This document shows positions 8,603 through 16,746 of a DNA stretch of 64,000 nt, in pieces (the first letter of the stretch is position 1; every line of letters begins with the position of its first letter). The stretch lies in contig JANYDG010000122.1 in assembly GCA_025359885.1 (NCBI GenBank), forward strand, positions 22,844 through 86,843, in the 5' to 3' direction. Both the position numbers and the translations under genes were made by a program. Under the pieces are notes generated by a model. It made no database searches, had not been told where the DNA came from, and worked only from the letters and a program-made list of their open reading frames with translations. The stretch is from Acidobacteriota bacterium. Lineage in GTDB: Bacteria > Acidobacteriota > Terriglobia > Terriglobales > Acidobacteriaceae.

Positions 8603-9525
8603 TGAGTAATGGGCCCATTCGTATTGGATCTCGGGGTTCGCAACTGGCAATGTGGCAGGCGCATCATATAGCGCTGCTGCTGCGAGGCCAGGGGCATGGA
8701 GTCGAGATTGAAGTGATCAAGACGACCGGAGACCGGCTGCAGGAAGTGACGTTTGCGCAGGTGGGGACGAAGGGCATGTTCACGCTGGAGATTGAGCAGG
8801 CACTTGCGGATGGCCGGATCGATCTGGCGGTGCACAGCCTGAAGGATTTGCCGACTGAACTGCCCGCGGGATTTGTGCTGGGCGCGGTGCCGCTGCGCGC
8901 AGATGCGCGGGATGTGCTGGTTTCGAAGAATTTTGTCGGTCTGAATGAGCTGCCGCCGGGCGCGCGGGTGGGTACGAGCAGCCTGCGTCGCAGGTCGCAG
9001 TTGCGGCATTTGCGGCCGGATCTGGAGTTTGTCGAGTTTCGGGGGAATGTGGACACGCGTCTGCGCAAGCTGGGCGAGGGCCAGGTGGAGGCGATTGTGT
9101 TGGCGGCGGCTGGTTTGGACCGGCTTGGCATGACGGAGTGGGTGCGGGAGCGCCTCGATGCTGAGGTTGTTTGCCCGGCCGCAGGGCAAGGCGCGCTGGG
9201 GATTGAGATTCGCAAAGGGGACGAAGAGATGGCAGAGGCGGTTTCTTTCCTGGAGGATTGCGGGACTCGATTTGCGGTGACCGCGGAGCGCGAGGCCTTG
9301 GCGGCGCTTGGTGGCGGATGTCAGGTGCCGATTGGCATGCACTGCAGGGCGCTTGCGGGCGGGCAGAATTTCTCGATATTGGGGGTTGTTGCAGATCCTG
9401 AAGGAAACCGTGTGGTGCGGAGTGCCGCGATTGGCAACGATGCGGTAACCTTGGGGCAGGCACTGGCAGCGGATCTGCTGCACCAGGGAGCCGGGGAACT
9501 GTTTGCAGGAATCGGGATCGGTTGA
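8602..9525 (+). CDS. hemC: Hydroxymethylbilane synthase (porphobilinogen deaminase) HemC
   Basis: The enzyme polymerises four porphobilinogens into hydroxymethylbilane using a covalently held dipyrromethane cofactor. The cofactor-bearing cysteine is in 'GGGCQVPIG' (about residue 240). The catalytic aspartate is in 'VHSLKDLP' (about 82). 'RGSQLAMWQ' and 'CPAAGQGALGIE' are also family marks. At about 307 residues the length is normal. The ATG at 8602 overlaps the hemA stop; a GTG one codon earlier is equally possible. It ends in a TTGA overlap with hemD. Confidence 0.97.
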   Translation: MSNGPIRIGSRGSQLAMWQAHHIALLLRGQGHGVEIEVIKTTGDRLQEVTFAQVGTKGMFTLEIEQALADGRIDLAVHSLKDLPTELPAGFVLGAVPLRADARDVLVSKNFVGLNELPPGARVGTSSLRRRSQLRHLRPDLEFVEFRGNVDTRLRKLGEGQVEAIVLAAAGLDRLGMTEWVRERLDAEVVCPAAGQGALGIEIRKGDEEMAEAVSFLEDCGTRFAVTAEREALAALGGGCQVPIGMHCRALAGGQNFSILGVVADPEGNRVVRSAAIGNDAVTLGQALAADLLHQGAGELFAGIGIG

Positions 9526-10397
9526 GTGAAGTTGTGATGGGGCAGGGATTGTCGTCGGAAGCTTCTGGTGGAGTTGGCTCGGGGCCGCTTCAGGGCAAGC
9601 GGGTTTTGGTGACGCGGGCATTGCAACAGGCGGGCAAGCTGAGCGATGGATTGAGCGATCTGGGCGCGATACCAGTGGAAGTGCCAGTGCTGGAGATATT
9701 GCCGCCGGATTCGTATGAGCCGCTGGATGCGGCACTGCGCAAGATCGACAACTTCCAGTGGCTGATTCTCACCAGCGCCAACACGGTGAAGGCGATGGCT
9801 GCGCGCTGCAAGGTGCTGGGCGTGGAGTTTATGGACGCCGAGCATGTGAAGGTGGCTGCGGTGGGTTCGGCGACGGCTGAGGCGGCGCGGAAGGCTGGTT
9901 TTCGCGTGACGGTGGTGCCGGATGCGTACAACTCCGAGGGCCTGGTGGCTTCTCTGCGCGAGGCTGCGGTGGGTGAAGCGCTCGGCGGCAAGCGGGTATT
10001 GCTGGCGCGGGCCAAGGTAGCGCGGGACGTGATTCCTGAAGAGCTGAAGCGCTTTGGAGCGCTGATGACGGTAGTGGATGCGTACCAGACGGGGTTGCCG
10101 GAGGGAGCGCAGGAGCTGCTGGTTGCGGCGCTGGGCGAAGGCGTCGATGCGGCTACATTCACTTCGTCGTCGAGTGTGCGGAATCTGGCTGAGGTGGCGC
10201 GGGAGTCCGGGGTTGATTTTCCGCTTACGGGAGCTGCTGGGGCAGTGCCGGGGTTTTCGATTGGGCCGGTGACTTCGGCGACCATGCGAGAGTTTGGCTG
10301 GGCGCCGGCTGGCGAGGCTGCGGTTTCGGATATTCCGGCGTTGATTGCGGCGGTGGTTGAGGGACTAGGGACTAGGGACGAAGGGGATAGGGAGTAG
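9522..10397 (+). CDS. hemD: Uroporphyrinogen-III synthase HemD
   Basis: The enzyme cyclises hydroxymethylbilane with inversion of ring D. The sequence is as divergent as is usual for the family, but the two-lobed pattern is clear: 'GKRVLVTRALQQAGKLSDGL' at the N-terminus, 'LILTSANTVKAM' and 'VAAVGSATAEAARKAGF' in the first half, and 'ATFTSSSSVRNL' with 'SIGPVTSATMREFGW' in the second. The start is probably the TTG overlapping the hemC stop; an ATG at 9537 is the alternative. The last dozen codons run into a GGGACTA heptamer tract, so the extreme C-terminus is encoded by repeat DNA and is unlikely to be functional. Confidence 0.93.
   Translation: MSEVVMGQGLSSEASGGVGSGPLQGKRVLVTRALQQAGKLSDGLSDLGAIPVEVPVLEILPPDSYEPLDAALRKIDNFQWLILTSANTVKAMAARCKVLGVEFMDAEHVKVAAVGSATAEAARKAGFRVTVVPDAYNSEGLVASLREAAVGEALGGKRVLLARAKVARDVIPEELKRFGALMTVVDAYQTGLPEGAQELLVAALGEGVDAATFTSSSSVRNLAEVARESGVDFPLTGAAGAVPGFSIGPVTSATMREFGWAPAGEAAVSDIPALIAAVVEGLGTRDEGDRE
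10361..10379. repeat. GGGACTA heptanucleotide tract at the 3' end of hemD
   Basis: Two and a half copies of GGGACTA occupy the last codons of hemD, followed by degenerate GGG-rich units up to about 10398. The seven-base period matches the GGGGTCA tract at 12796-12877, which points to one family of short GGG-starting heptamers. Confidence 0.6.
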
Positions 10398-10410
10398 AGA
10401 CGAGTGGGAA

Positions 10411-10440
10411 GCGGATCCTTTGCTTTGCTCAGGATGACAA
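10411..10440. repeat. Dispersed intergenic repeat, copy 2
   Basis: GCGGATCCTTTGCTTTGCTCAGGATGACAA, split here only for description, sits in the 90-base gap between the convergent hemD and the deaminase gene. It shares the GATCC-TT-GCT core and the CAGG-TGA ending with the copies at 3451-3476 and 21813-21840. Confidence 0.5.
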
Positions 10441-10486
10441 GGCATCCGTCATAGGATGGAAAGGCGCCCCGACCAGAACGACAACT

Positions 10487-10993
10487 TTATTTTGTCCAGA
10501 AGTTTTTGTGGACTTCGGCGGCCTCTTCTTCGATGAAGGGGCCGTTTACTTTTGTGTGACGTTGGCCTCGGGCGAAGACTTCGCGGCAGGGTAGGCGGAG
10601 GGTGGAGTTCGCTTCATGACTGCCGGTGAGGCTGTAGAGGGCTGATTCGGAGAGGGCGTAGATGACGCGGCCGATGCCGGTCCAATAGATGGCTCCGGCG
10701 CACATGGCGCAGGGTTCGGTGCTGGTGTAGAGGGTGGCGGTGCTGAGCTGCGCGGGTGTGAATTGACGTCCGACGAGGGAGCAGGCGAGGCGTTCGGCGT
10801 GCTGTGTGGGGTCGCCTTTGGGTGGGACGGCGTTGTTGCGGGCGGTGACGAGGATCTGGCCGCTGGCGTTGACTACGAGTGCGCCGAAAGGGTGAGCGCC
10901 GTGGTTGCGGGCGGCGGCGGCGAGCGAGATGGCCTGGCGGAGGAAGGCGAGGTCGTGGTCGGTCAGGGGTTGGGCGAGCGATTCTTGAGTCAT
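10487..10993 (-). CDS. Nucleoside/purine deaminase (guanine deaminase/TadA-like)
   Basis: A zinc-dependent deaminase of the CDA superfamily. The metal and proton-shuttle site 'THAERLA' (His and Glu) and the 'TEPCAMCAGAIYWTGIGRV' Cys-x2-Cys motif are intact. The order 'GAHPFGALVV' - HAE - PCAMC - 'IYALSE' fits the branch holding bacterial guanine deaminases and tRNA adenosine deaminase TadA. The C-terminal 'FWTK' and the length of 168 residues are closer to guanine deaminases, so nucleobase deamination is the better guess. The substrate cannot be fixed from sequence alone. It is 24 bases from nth on the same strand. Confidence 0.85.
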   Translation of the reverse strand: MTQESLAQPLTDHDLAFLRQAISLAAAARNHGAHPFGALVVNASGQILVTARNNAVPPKGDPTQHAERLACSLVGRQFTPAQLSTATLYTSTEPCAMCAGAIYWTGIGRVIYALSESALYSLTGSHEANSTLRLPCREVFARGQRHTKVNGPFIEEEAAEVHKNFWTK

Positions 10994-11017
10994 TTCGATC
11001 CTGTCGTGCGGACTCGG

Positions 11018-11752
11018 TTATGAGTGCCAGGTTTTGTCCGGGGCGTGGCAGAGGGCTTCGAGGGGGCATTGGTGGCACTTGGGTTTGCGGGCTTCGCAGA
11101 GGGAGCGGCCGTGGTGGATGAGCTGATGAGAGAGCTTGATCCAGTGGTCGCGGGGGATGATTTGCATCAGCTCCTGCTCGACTTTGGGTGCGGAGTCGGA
11201 TTTGGCGAGGCCGAGGCGGCGGGCGAGGCGGTAGACGTGGGTGTCAACGACGATGCCTTCTGCGAGGCCGAAACATACTCCCAAGACGACGGAGGCGGTT
11301 TTACGGGCTGCGCCGGGGACGGTGATGAGCTCGTCAAGAGTCTGGGGGACTTGGCCGGAGAATTTTTCAGTGATGACGCGGCCGGCGCCCTGGATGGATT
11401 TGGCCTTGTTGTGGAAGAAGCCAGTGGTGCGGATGAGCGCTTCCAGCGCTTCTAGCGGGGCTTCGCCCATTGCTTTCGGCGTTGGGAATGCGGCGAAGAG
11501 GGCGGGGGTGACCATGTTGACGCGGGCGTCGGTGCACTGGGCGCTGAGGATGGTGGCGACGAGGAGTTCCCAGGGGGAGGAGTGGGTGAGGGCGCACTCG
11601 GGGTCAGGGTAGTGTTCGTCAAGGGTGCGGAGGATCTGGGCGACGCGGTCTGGGGCGGTCTGGCGCTTGGCGGGCTTGCGGTTTTCGTTGGTGATGGCCG
11701 GCTTTGCGGGGCGCTTTTTGGGGGCGGACTTTTTTGCGGCTTTGGGGGGCAT
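11018..11752 (-). CDS. nth: Endonuclease III (DNA glycosylase/AP lyase) Nth
   Basis: A base-excision repair enzyme that removes oxidised pyrimidines and cuts at the abasic site. The helix-hairpin-helix 'LDELITVPGAARKTASVVLG' and the following catalytic Asp in 'IVVDTHVYRLARRLGL' are present. The [4Fe-4S] ligands follow the C-x6-C-x2-C-x5-C spacing at the C-terminus. The ATG at 11752 opens a Lys/Pro/Ala-rich basic tail of about 30 residues before the catalytic core. A start at 11866 is possible but has no ribosome-binding site and would add a hydrophobic leader, which makes little sense for a DNA repair protein. Confidence 0.94.
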   Translation of the reverse strand: MPPKAAKKSAPKKRPAKPAITNENRKPAKRQTAPDRVAQILRTLDEHYPDPECALTHSSPWELLVATILSAQCTDARVNMVTPALFAAFPTPKAMGEAPLEALEALIRTTGFFHNKAKSIQGAGRVITEKFSGQVPQTLDELITVPGAARKTASVVLGVCFGLAEGIVVDTHVYRLARRLGLAKSDSAPKVEQELMQIIPRDHWIKLSHQLIHHGRSLCEARKPKCHQCPLEALCHAPDKTWHS

Positions 11753-11944
11753 GGGCTTATTGTTCCATGTTGCTGGGGCTGGTGGGGAGCAGAATCCCTG
11801 CAGGAAGGTCAGCGGGAAAAACAAGAGCAACGACAGGCGGACTGTTGCGGCTCCCACCCGTGACACGATGAGACTGTGTCAAGGATGGGGCACCCGGCGA
11901 TCAGGCTACTTCAAGGGTGGGAAACCCAGCATCGGAAGGCATTG

Positions 11945-12772
11945 TTATCCAAGTGAACCAGTGAGCCAGTTGGGGAGATTTTCGAGGGGGAGGCGGAGGC
12001 CTACGTAGAAGCTGCCGAAGAGGGCGTAGCGGGCGCTTACTTCGTCGAAGCGCATCTCGTAGATGAGGCGTTTGAAGGTGACGGGATCCTGGGCGAAGAG
12101 GTCGACGCCCCACTCCCAGTCGTCTAAACCGATTGAGCCTGAGATTATCTGGCGGACATCTTCGGCGTAGCGGCGGCCGATCATGCCGTGAAGGTGCATC
12201 ATGCGCTGGCGGTCGGCCATGGTTTCGGTGTACCAGTTGACTTCTTCGCCGCGCTTGCGGTCCATGGGGTAGAAGCAGGCGTAGGGTGCGTCGGGAATTG
12301 TCGGGTAGATGCGGCTGGCCATGGCGGTGGCCTGGCGGGCGAGGGTTTCCTGAATGCCGGCGTTCCACTCGGGCGAGTGGGGCACGATGTCGCGAGCAGC
12401 GAGGGCGGAGTAGGTTTTGGCGGTGGATTCGTAGAGGCCGAGCTCGACGACGGAGAGGTAGCTGTAGGTTGGGGTGAGGAAATCGTGGAGTTCGGTCTGA
12501 GCGAGGAAGAGTTCGACCTGATTGAGGTCTTTGAAGGTGTCGCGCAGGTGGATGAACATGAGGTCGCCTTTGTGGCCGAGCAGGGAATAGAGGACGGACT
12601 GCTGTTTGGCTTCGGGGCCGGAGATGGCTTGGATTTTGGCGAGGGCCGCGACGGCGATGCGCTGCTGTTCGGCGGCGGAGAGTGCGCGCCAGGCCTTCCA
12701 GTTGAAGGTGAAGAGCTGGTGGAGCATGCTGGAGCCTTCGATAGTGAGCGGGACTGCTGGGGTTTCAGACAT
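11945..12772 (-). CDS. hemQ: Coproheme decarboxylase HemQ/ChdC
   Basis: A haem-dependent chlorite-dismutase-fold enzyme that converts iron-coproporphyrin III to haem b with peroxide, the last step of the coproporphyrin-dependent pathway. The catalytic tyrosine lies in 'FYPMDRKR' (Tyr168) followed by 'NWY'. The proximal histidine is in 'HLHGMIGRRY' (His195), and the block 'GSIGLDDWEWGVDLFA' and 'YEMRFDEVSARYALFG' is diagnostic of HemQ rather than true chlorite dismutase. At 275 residues it is slightly long because of an N-terminal extension. Its position 1.5 kb from hemX-A-C-D suggests this organism makes haem through coproheme. Confidence 0.92.
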   Translation of the reverse strand: MSETPAVPLTIEGSSMLHQLFTFNWKAWRALSAAEQQRIAVAALAKIQAISGPEAKQQSVLYSLLGHKGDLMFIHLRDTFKDLNQVELFLAQTELHDFLTPTYSYLSVVELGLYESTAKTYSALAARDIVPHSPEWNAGIQETLARQATAMASRIYPTIPDAPYACFYPMDRKRGEEVNWYTETMADRQRMMHLHGMIGRRYAEDVRQIISGSIGLDDWEWGVDLFAQDPVTFKRLIYEMRFDEVSARYALFGSFYVGLRLPLENLPNWLTGSLG

Positions 12773-12795
12773 GGATTAAGCCTCGTGGATAGTTT

Positions 12796-12877
12796 ACAGG
12801 GGTCAGGGGTCAAAAACTAAGGGCCAGGGGTCAGGGGTCAAAGGCTAGGGGTCAGGGGTCAGGGGTCAAAGGCTAGG
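12796..12877. repeat. GGGGTCA heptanucleotide repeat tract
   Basis: Between hemQ and dedA the sequence cycles through AGGGGTC and CAAAGGCT blocks: GGGGTCA occurs in pairs or triples separated by short CAAA-(A/G)-CTA spacers. The period within a block is seven bases. Both neighbouring genes start from this gap (they are divergent), so the tract also lies in promoter space. It ends in 'TAGGGACGAGGGAGACG', echoing the tract at the end of hemD. Confidence 0.75.
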
Positions 12878-12919
12878 GACGAGGGAGACGCGCAAATTGG
12901 ACGTTTATACTAATTAGCT

Positions 12920-13558
12920 GTGACCGAACATATTGTTGCCAGCCTGGTTAAGTTTGTCATTTGGGTGATTTCGAGCACTGGATATGCCGGTGTTGGGTTG
13001 TTGATGGCGATTGAATCCGCCTGCATACCGCTGCCCTCTGAGATCATCATGCCGTTTGCGGGATACCTGGTGTTCAAGGGCCAGTTCAACCTGTTGCTGG
13101 TGGCTACGGCCGGTGCGCTGGGGTGCAATCTTGGCTCAGTGGTGGCGTATTGGGTGGGCGCGATTGGCGGACGGCCATTGGTGCTGCGCTACGGGCGATA
13201 TGTGTTGATGAGCCCCAGGGACCTGGACCGGATGACCCATTTTTTTGAGAAGCACGGGTCGATCACGGTGCTGGTGGGGCGGTTGCTGCCGGTGGTGCGC
13301 ACGTTTATTGCGCTGCCTGCGGGGATTGCGCGGATGCCGCAGTTGCGGTTTCACATTTACACGTTTATCGGGTCGTGGCCTTTCTGCTATGCGCTGGCGT
13401 ATGCCGGGGCGAAGCTGGGGGAAAGCTGGGACGATCCACACTCGCCATTTCACACGATTTTCCATCGATTCCACACCGTAGTGGAGGTGGCAGTGGTGGC
13501 GGCTCTGGTCTGGTTTGTGTGGTCGCATTGGAAGCATCGGAATGAGGAAGCGGTTTAG
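12920..13558 (+). CDS. DedA-family membrane protein
   Basis: An integral inner-membrane protein of the DedA/VTT family, implicated in lipid-carrier or phospholipid scrambling and membrane homeostasis. The early 'ESACIPLPSEIIMPFAGYL' re-entrant motif, 'ALGCNLGSVVAYWVGAIGGRP' and the family arginine segment 'VLVGRLLPVVRTFIALPAGI' are all visible. At 212 residues with about four to five hydrophobic segments it is of normal size. The start is a GTG, 30 bases beyond the end of the heptamer repeats. The substrate is unknown. Confidence 0.9.
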   Translation: MTEHIVASLVKFVIWVISSTGYAGVGLLMAIESACIPLPSEIIMPFAGYLVFKGQFNLLLVATAGALGCNLGSVVAYWVGAIGGRPLVLRYGRYVLMSPRDLDRMTHFFEKHGSITVLVGRLLPVVRTFIALPAGIARMPQLRFHIYTFIGSWPFCYALAYAGAKLGESWDDPHSPFHTIFHRFHTVVEVAVVAALVWFVWSHWKHRNEEAV

Positions 13559-13637
13559 GTATCAGGGTTCAGGGATCGGGCAATTTTGAATTGGATTTTT
13601 AAGCAGTAAGTACAACATTGGGAAGGTTAGGTTAGCG

Positions 13638-14975
13638 ATGTCAAACGAAGTGGAAGTTGGCGGCAAGGCTGCTGCGATTGCGCCCGCGAAGGGCAAGCTT
13701 GGAGTGATGATAGTGGGCATGGGAGCCGTCGCTACGACGCTGATTGCGGGCGTGGAGGCGGTTCGGCGCGGGGTGGCGAAGCCGATCGGTTCGCTGACGC
13801 AAATGGGGACGATTCGGCTGGGGAAGCGGACGGATGGGAATTCGCCCCTGATCAGGGACTTTGTGCCGCTCGCTGACCTGAACGATGTGGTGTTTACGGG
13901 CTGGGATATTTTTGAGGACAACGTGTACGAGGCTGCCAGCCATGCGAAGGTGCTGGACCACGATCAATTGATGCAGATCAAGCCTTATCTGGAAGCTATC
14001 AAGCCGATGCCGGCGGTGTTTGACAACCACTATGTGAAGCGGCTGCACGGGACGCACGTGAAGGTGGGCAAGCACAAGTGCGACCTGGCGATGCAGGTGA
14101 TTGCCGACATTGAGGCGTTCCGGGCGACGGTGGACCGGGTGGTAGTGCTGTGGGCGGGGTCGACGGAAATTTTCCTGGAGCCGACGGCAGTCCATGCTTC
14201 GATAGAGGCCTTTGAAAAAGGGATGGTCGCAAATGACCCCGCGATTGCGCCTTCGCAGATTTATGCGTATGCGGCGCTGAAGCTGGGGGTTCCGTTTGCC
14301 AATGGTGCGCCGAATCTGACGGTGGATTTGCCGGTGATGGTGGAGCTTTCGAAGAAATACGGCGCGCCGATTACCGGCAAGGATTTCAAAACGGGACAGA
14401 CGTTTTTGAAGACGGTGCTGGCACCGGCCTTCAAAGCGCGGATGCTGGGCGTGGCGGGGTGGTACTCGACGAACATTCTGGGTAACCGGGATGGCGAGGT
14501 GCTGGACGACCCGGAGAGTTTCAAGACGAAGGAAGAGTCGAAGCTGGGGGTGCTTGACTTTATCCTGCAGCCGGAGCTTTACCCTGACCTGTATAAGGAC
14601 CTGTATCACAAGGTGCGGATCAACTACTATCCACCGCGCGGGGACAACAAGGAAGGCTGGGATAACATTGATATTTTTGGCTGGCTGGGTTATCCGATGC
14701 AGATCAAGGTGGATTTCCTGTGCCGGGATTCGATTCTGGCTGCGCCGATTGCGCTGGACCTGGTGCTGTTTCTCGACCTTGCCAAGCGGACGCCGCAGTT
14801 GGCGAATATCGGCATTCAGGAGTGGCTGAGCTTTTATTGGAAGAGCCCGCAGACTGCTCCGGGGCTGTATCCGGAGCATGACTTGTTTATTCAGTTGATG
14901 AAGCTGAAGAACACGCTGCGGCACATCATGGGCGAGGATTTGATTACGCACCTGGGGCTGGAGTATTACGACTAA
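13638..14975 (+). CDS. ino1: Inositol-3-phosphate synthase (myo-inositol-1-phosphate synthase)
   Basis: The enzyme converts glucose-6-phosphate to inositol-3-phosphate with internal NAD redox cycling and feeds inositol lipids or compatible solutes. The Rossmann start 'GVMIVGMGAVATTLIAGV', 'LWAGSTEI', 'ITGKDFKTGQTFLKTVLAPAF' with the active-site lysines, and 'GWYSTNILGNRDGEVL' are typical. At 445 residues it belongs to the prokaryotic branch that lacks the long eukaryotic N-terminus. It stands alone between dedA and a hydrolase, both on the same strand. Confidence 0.95.
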   Translation: MSNEVEVGGKAAAIAPAKGKLGVMIVGMGAVATTLIAGVEAVRRGVAKPIGSLTQMGTIRLGKRTDGNSPLIRDFVPLADLNDVVFTGWDIFEDNVYEAASHAKVLDHDQLMQIKPYLEAIKPMPAVFDNHYVKRLHGTHVKVGKHKCDLAMQVIADIEAFRATVDRVVVLWAGSTEIFLEPTAVHASIEAFEKGMVANDPAIAPSQIYAYAALKLGVPFANGAPNLTVDLPVMVELSKKYGAPITGKDFKTGQTFLKTVLAPAFKARMLGVAGWYSTNILGNRDGEVLDDPESFKTKEESKLGVLDFILQPELYPDLYKDLYHKVRINYYPPRGDNKEGWDNIDIFGWLGYPMQIKVDFLCRDSILAAPIALDLVLFLDLAKRTPQLANIGIQEWLSFYWKSPQTAPGLYPEHDLFIQLMKLKNTLRHIMGEDLITHLGLEYYD

Positions 14976-15133
14976 GGCATCTGCCATGCAGGCAGACGCC
15001 TCCCGTTGGTCGGCCAACGTAAAACGCCTCATCCGGAGTGGGTGGGGCGTTTTGATGTCGTGAAAACGGCAGTGCCTCATCGGTTAGGCTGAGGAAGGTC
15101 TGTTAGGTGTCCAGTTTATCAGGAGGATGGGTG

Positions 15134-15808
15134 ATGAGTGAGTTTGTGACGTTGAAGACGGCGGATGGATTTGAGATTGGCGCGTATGTGGCGCGGCCTG
15201 AGGGCGAACCGATTGGCGGGCTGGTGGTGGTGCAGGAGATTTTTGGGGTGAATGCGCATATTCGAGCGGTGGCGGATGGGTATGCGAAGGACGGGTTTCT
15301 GGTGGTGGCTCCGGCGATGTTTGATCGCTTTGAGAAGGGTGTGGAATTGGGCTATGACGCCGAGGGCTGGAAGGCGGCGATGGGGTTTGCGGGGCGGCTG
15401 AATCCTGGGGATTCGCTGCACGATGTGGCTGCTGCGGTGGAATATGCCGCAACGGAGTCGGGCGAAAAAGTCGGCGTGGTGGGGTATTGCTTTGGCGGGT
15501 CGATGGCGTGGCTGGCGGCGACGCGGCTGAAGGTGGCGGCGGCAGTTGGATACTATGGCGGGATGATTGGGAAGTTTGCGACGGAGAAGCCGACAGCTCC
15601 GGTGATGCTGCATTTTGGCGCGCTGGATGAGCATATTCCTGCTGCGGTGGGGAAAGCGTTGAAGGCGGCGAATCCTGAGGCCGAGGTTTATTCGTACGAG
15701 GCGGGGCATGCTTTCAATCGTGATGCGGACCCAAAGGCTTATGTGGCGGAGGCTGCGGAGCTGGCGCGGACGCGGTCGGTCGAGTTTTTGAAGAAGCATC
15801 TAGTCTAG
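15134..15808 (+). CDS. Dienelactone hydrolase family protein
   Basis: An alpha/beta hydrolase of the DLH family. The catalytic triad is recognisable as Cys in 'GVVGYCFGGSMAW', Asp in 'FGALDEHIPA' and His in 'AGHAFNRD'. The ATG at 15134 follows a near-perfect AGGAGG at 15121-15126 with seven bases of spacing, which decides it over an in-frame codon at 15107. At 224 residues with no signal peptide it is cytoplasmic. True dienelactone activity cannot be assumed, since the family acts on many esters and lactones. Confidence 0.9.
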   Translation: MSEFVTLKTADGFEIGAYVARPEGEPIGGLVVVQEIFGVNAHIRAVADGYAKDGFLVVAPAMFDRFEKGVELGYDAEGWKAAMGFAGRLNPGDSLHDVAAAVEYAATESGEKVGVVGYCFGGSMAWLAATRLKVAAAVGYYGGMIGKFATEKPTAPVMLHFGALDEHIPAAVGKALKAANPEAEVYSYEAGHAFNRDADPKAYVAEAAELARTRSVEFLKKHLV

Positions 15809-15830
15809 CGTGCGTGACTTTGTAAGTCGG

Positions 15831-15863
15831 AAGGCCCTGTCTGTTCGGATGGGGCCTTTGCTT
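15831..15863 (+). terminator. Hairpin terminator after the dienelactone hydrolase
   Basis: AAGGCCC (15831-15837) pairs with GGGCCTT (15852-15858) across a 14-base loop, 23 bases after the stop codon. The downstream T-run is weak, so termination may be partial. Confidence 0.5.
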
Positions 15864-16112
15864 TGCGGTGGACTGACTGCTTGCGTTGCAAACTTGGGTT
15901 GTGCCTGGCATGGAGTTTTCTGTTTTTCAACTGGGTGCGACAATCGTGCCAGGAGTCTATCGAGGGCTGGCAGGTCGGAGGGCCATGCGTGGAGGAATCT
16001 GCCGAAAAAAGGCAATTCGTTGATTTTGCTTTCGAAGAGGCGCAAATCCTTGCGGATAGCGTTTTTATCCCCTCTCGCATTACACTCGTAAGTTTTTGAA
16101 GGCGAGGGGTTT

Positions 16113-16560
16113 ATGCATCGATTGAAAATGCCCGTGTGGTTTCTTGCGGGCGCGCTAATCCTCCTGCAGATGATCCTGGTGGCGGTCATTGTTCATGGTG
16201 AGTCGCTTACCTTCGATGAGGCCGGCCAAATTTTTGCCAGCTACATGATGTGGCATAGCGGCGACTACGGACTTAATCCGGAGCATCCGCCGCTGGTGAA
16301 GCTGGTGGCGACGCTGCCCCTGCTGCAGGAGAAGCTTTGGGTGCCTACCTTGAAACAGCGGTGGTTCAAGTCAGAGGCGTACCGGGATGGCCGCGAATTC
16401 ATGGAACAGAATGACGACCCTGGGAGACGCCCAGACGGCTTTAGGCGACAAGAGCAGTGCGCGAGCCGGGTATGAATTGGCTCTGGCGGCTGCGCATCGA
16501 CTGGAAGCTGACGCGCAGCCGCTGTATGTGCCGGATTTAGAGCAGAAGCTGCATTCGTGA
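16113..16560 (+). pseudogene. Internally deleted ArnT/PMT-like glycosyltransferase remnant
   Basis: The first part encodes a signal-anchor segment and then 'ESLTFDEAGQIFASY' and 'GLNPEHPPLVKLVATLPLL', the start of a membrane mannosyl/arabinosyl-transferase of the lipid-linked sugar type, which normally exceeds 500 residues. At about 16405 the reading frame breaks. In the next frame up to TGA at 16558-16560 lies 'TLGDAQTALGDKSSARAGYELAL', a TPR-like tail of the sort found at the C-terminus of such proteins. The middle (most membrane helices) is missing, so the gene is a deletion relic. Confidence 0.7.
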
Positions 16561-16746
16561 CGACGGCCTGGCATGAGGCGTGACCAGATTTGGGGTACGC
16601 CGGTCAGGAAAAGCTATAAAAGACTGCTAAAAAGCTATCGATACAAAGTATCCCGCCTTAAGCACGAGGAGACTGTGTTGAAGGTGGGGGCACCCTGGGC
16701 GGCGTTTTTGAAGAAGAATCAGATTCAAGGGAGGGCAAACCAGGAT

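Noticed and set aside
12796..12877. CRISPR-like array in the GGGGTCA tract
   Set aside because: The repeat unit is only seven bases with no regular spacers, and no cas genes are nearby.
13641..15080. Long open frame on the minus strand opposite inositol-3-phosphate synthase
   Set aside because: It is Arg/His/Pro-rich, has no recognised motif, and lies exactly antisense to a clear enzyme gene; high GC leaves the opposite strand open by chance.
15810..16091. Possible small gene after the dienelactone hydrolase
   Set aside because: It overlaps the terminator hairpin, has no ribosome-binding site and no motif on either strand.
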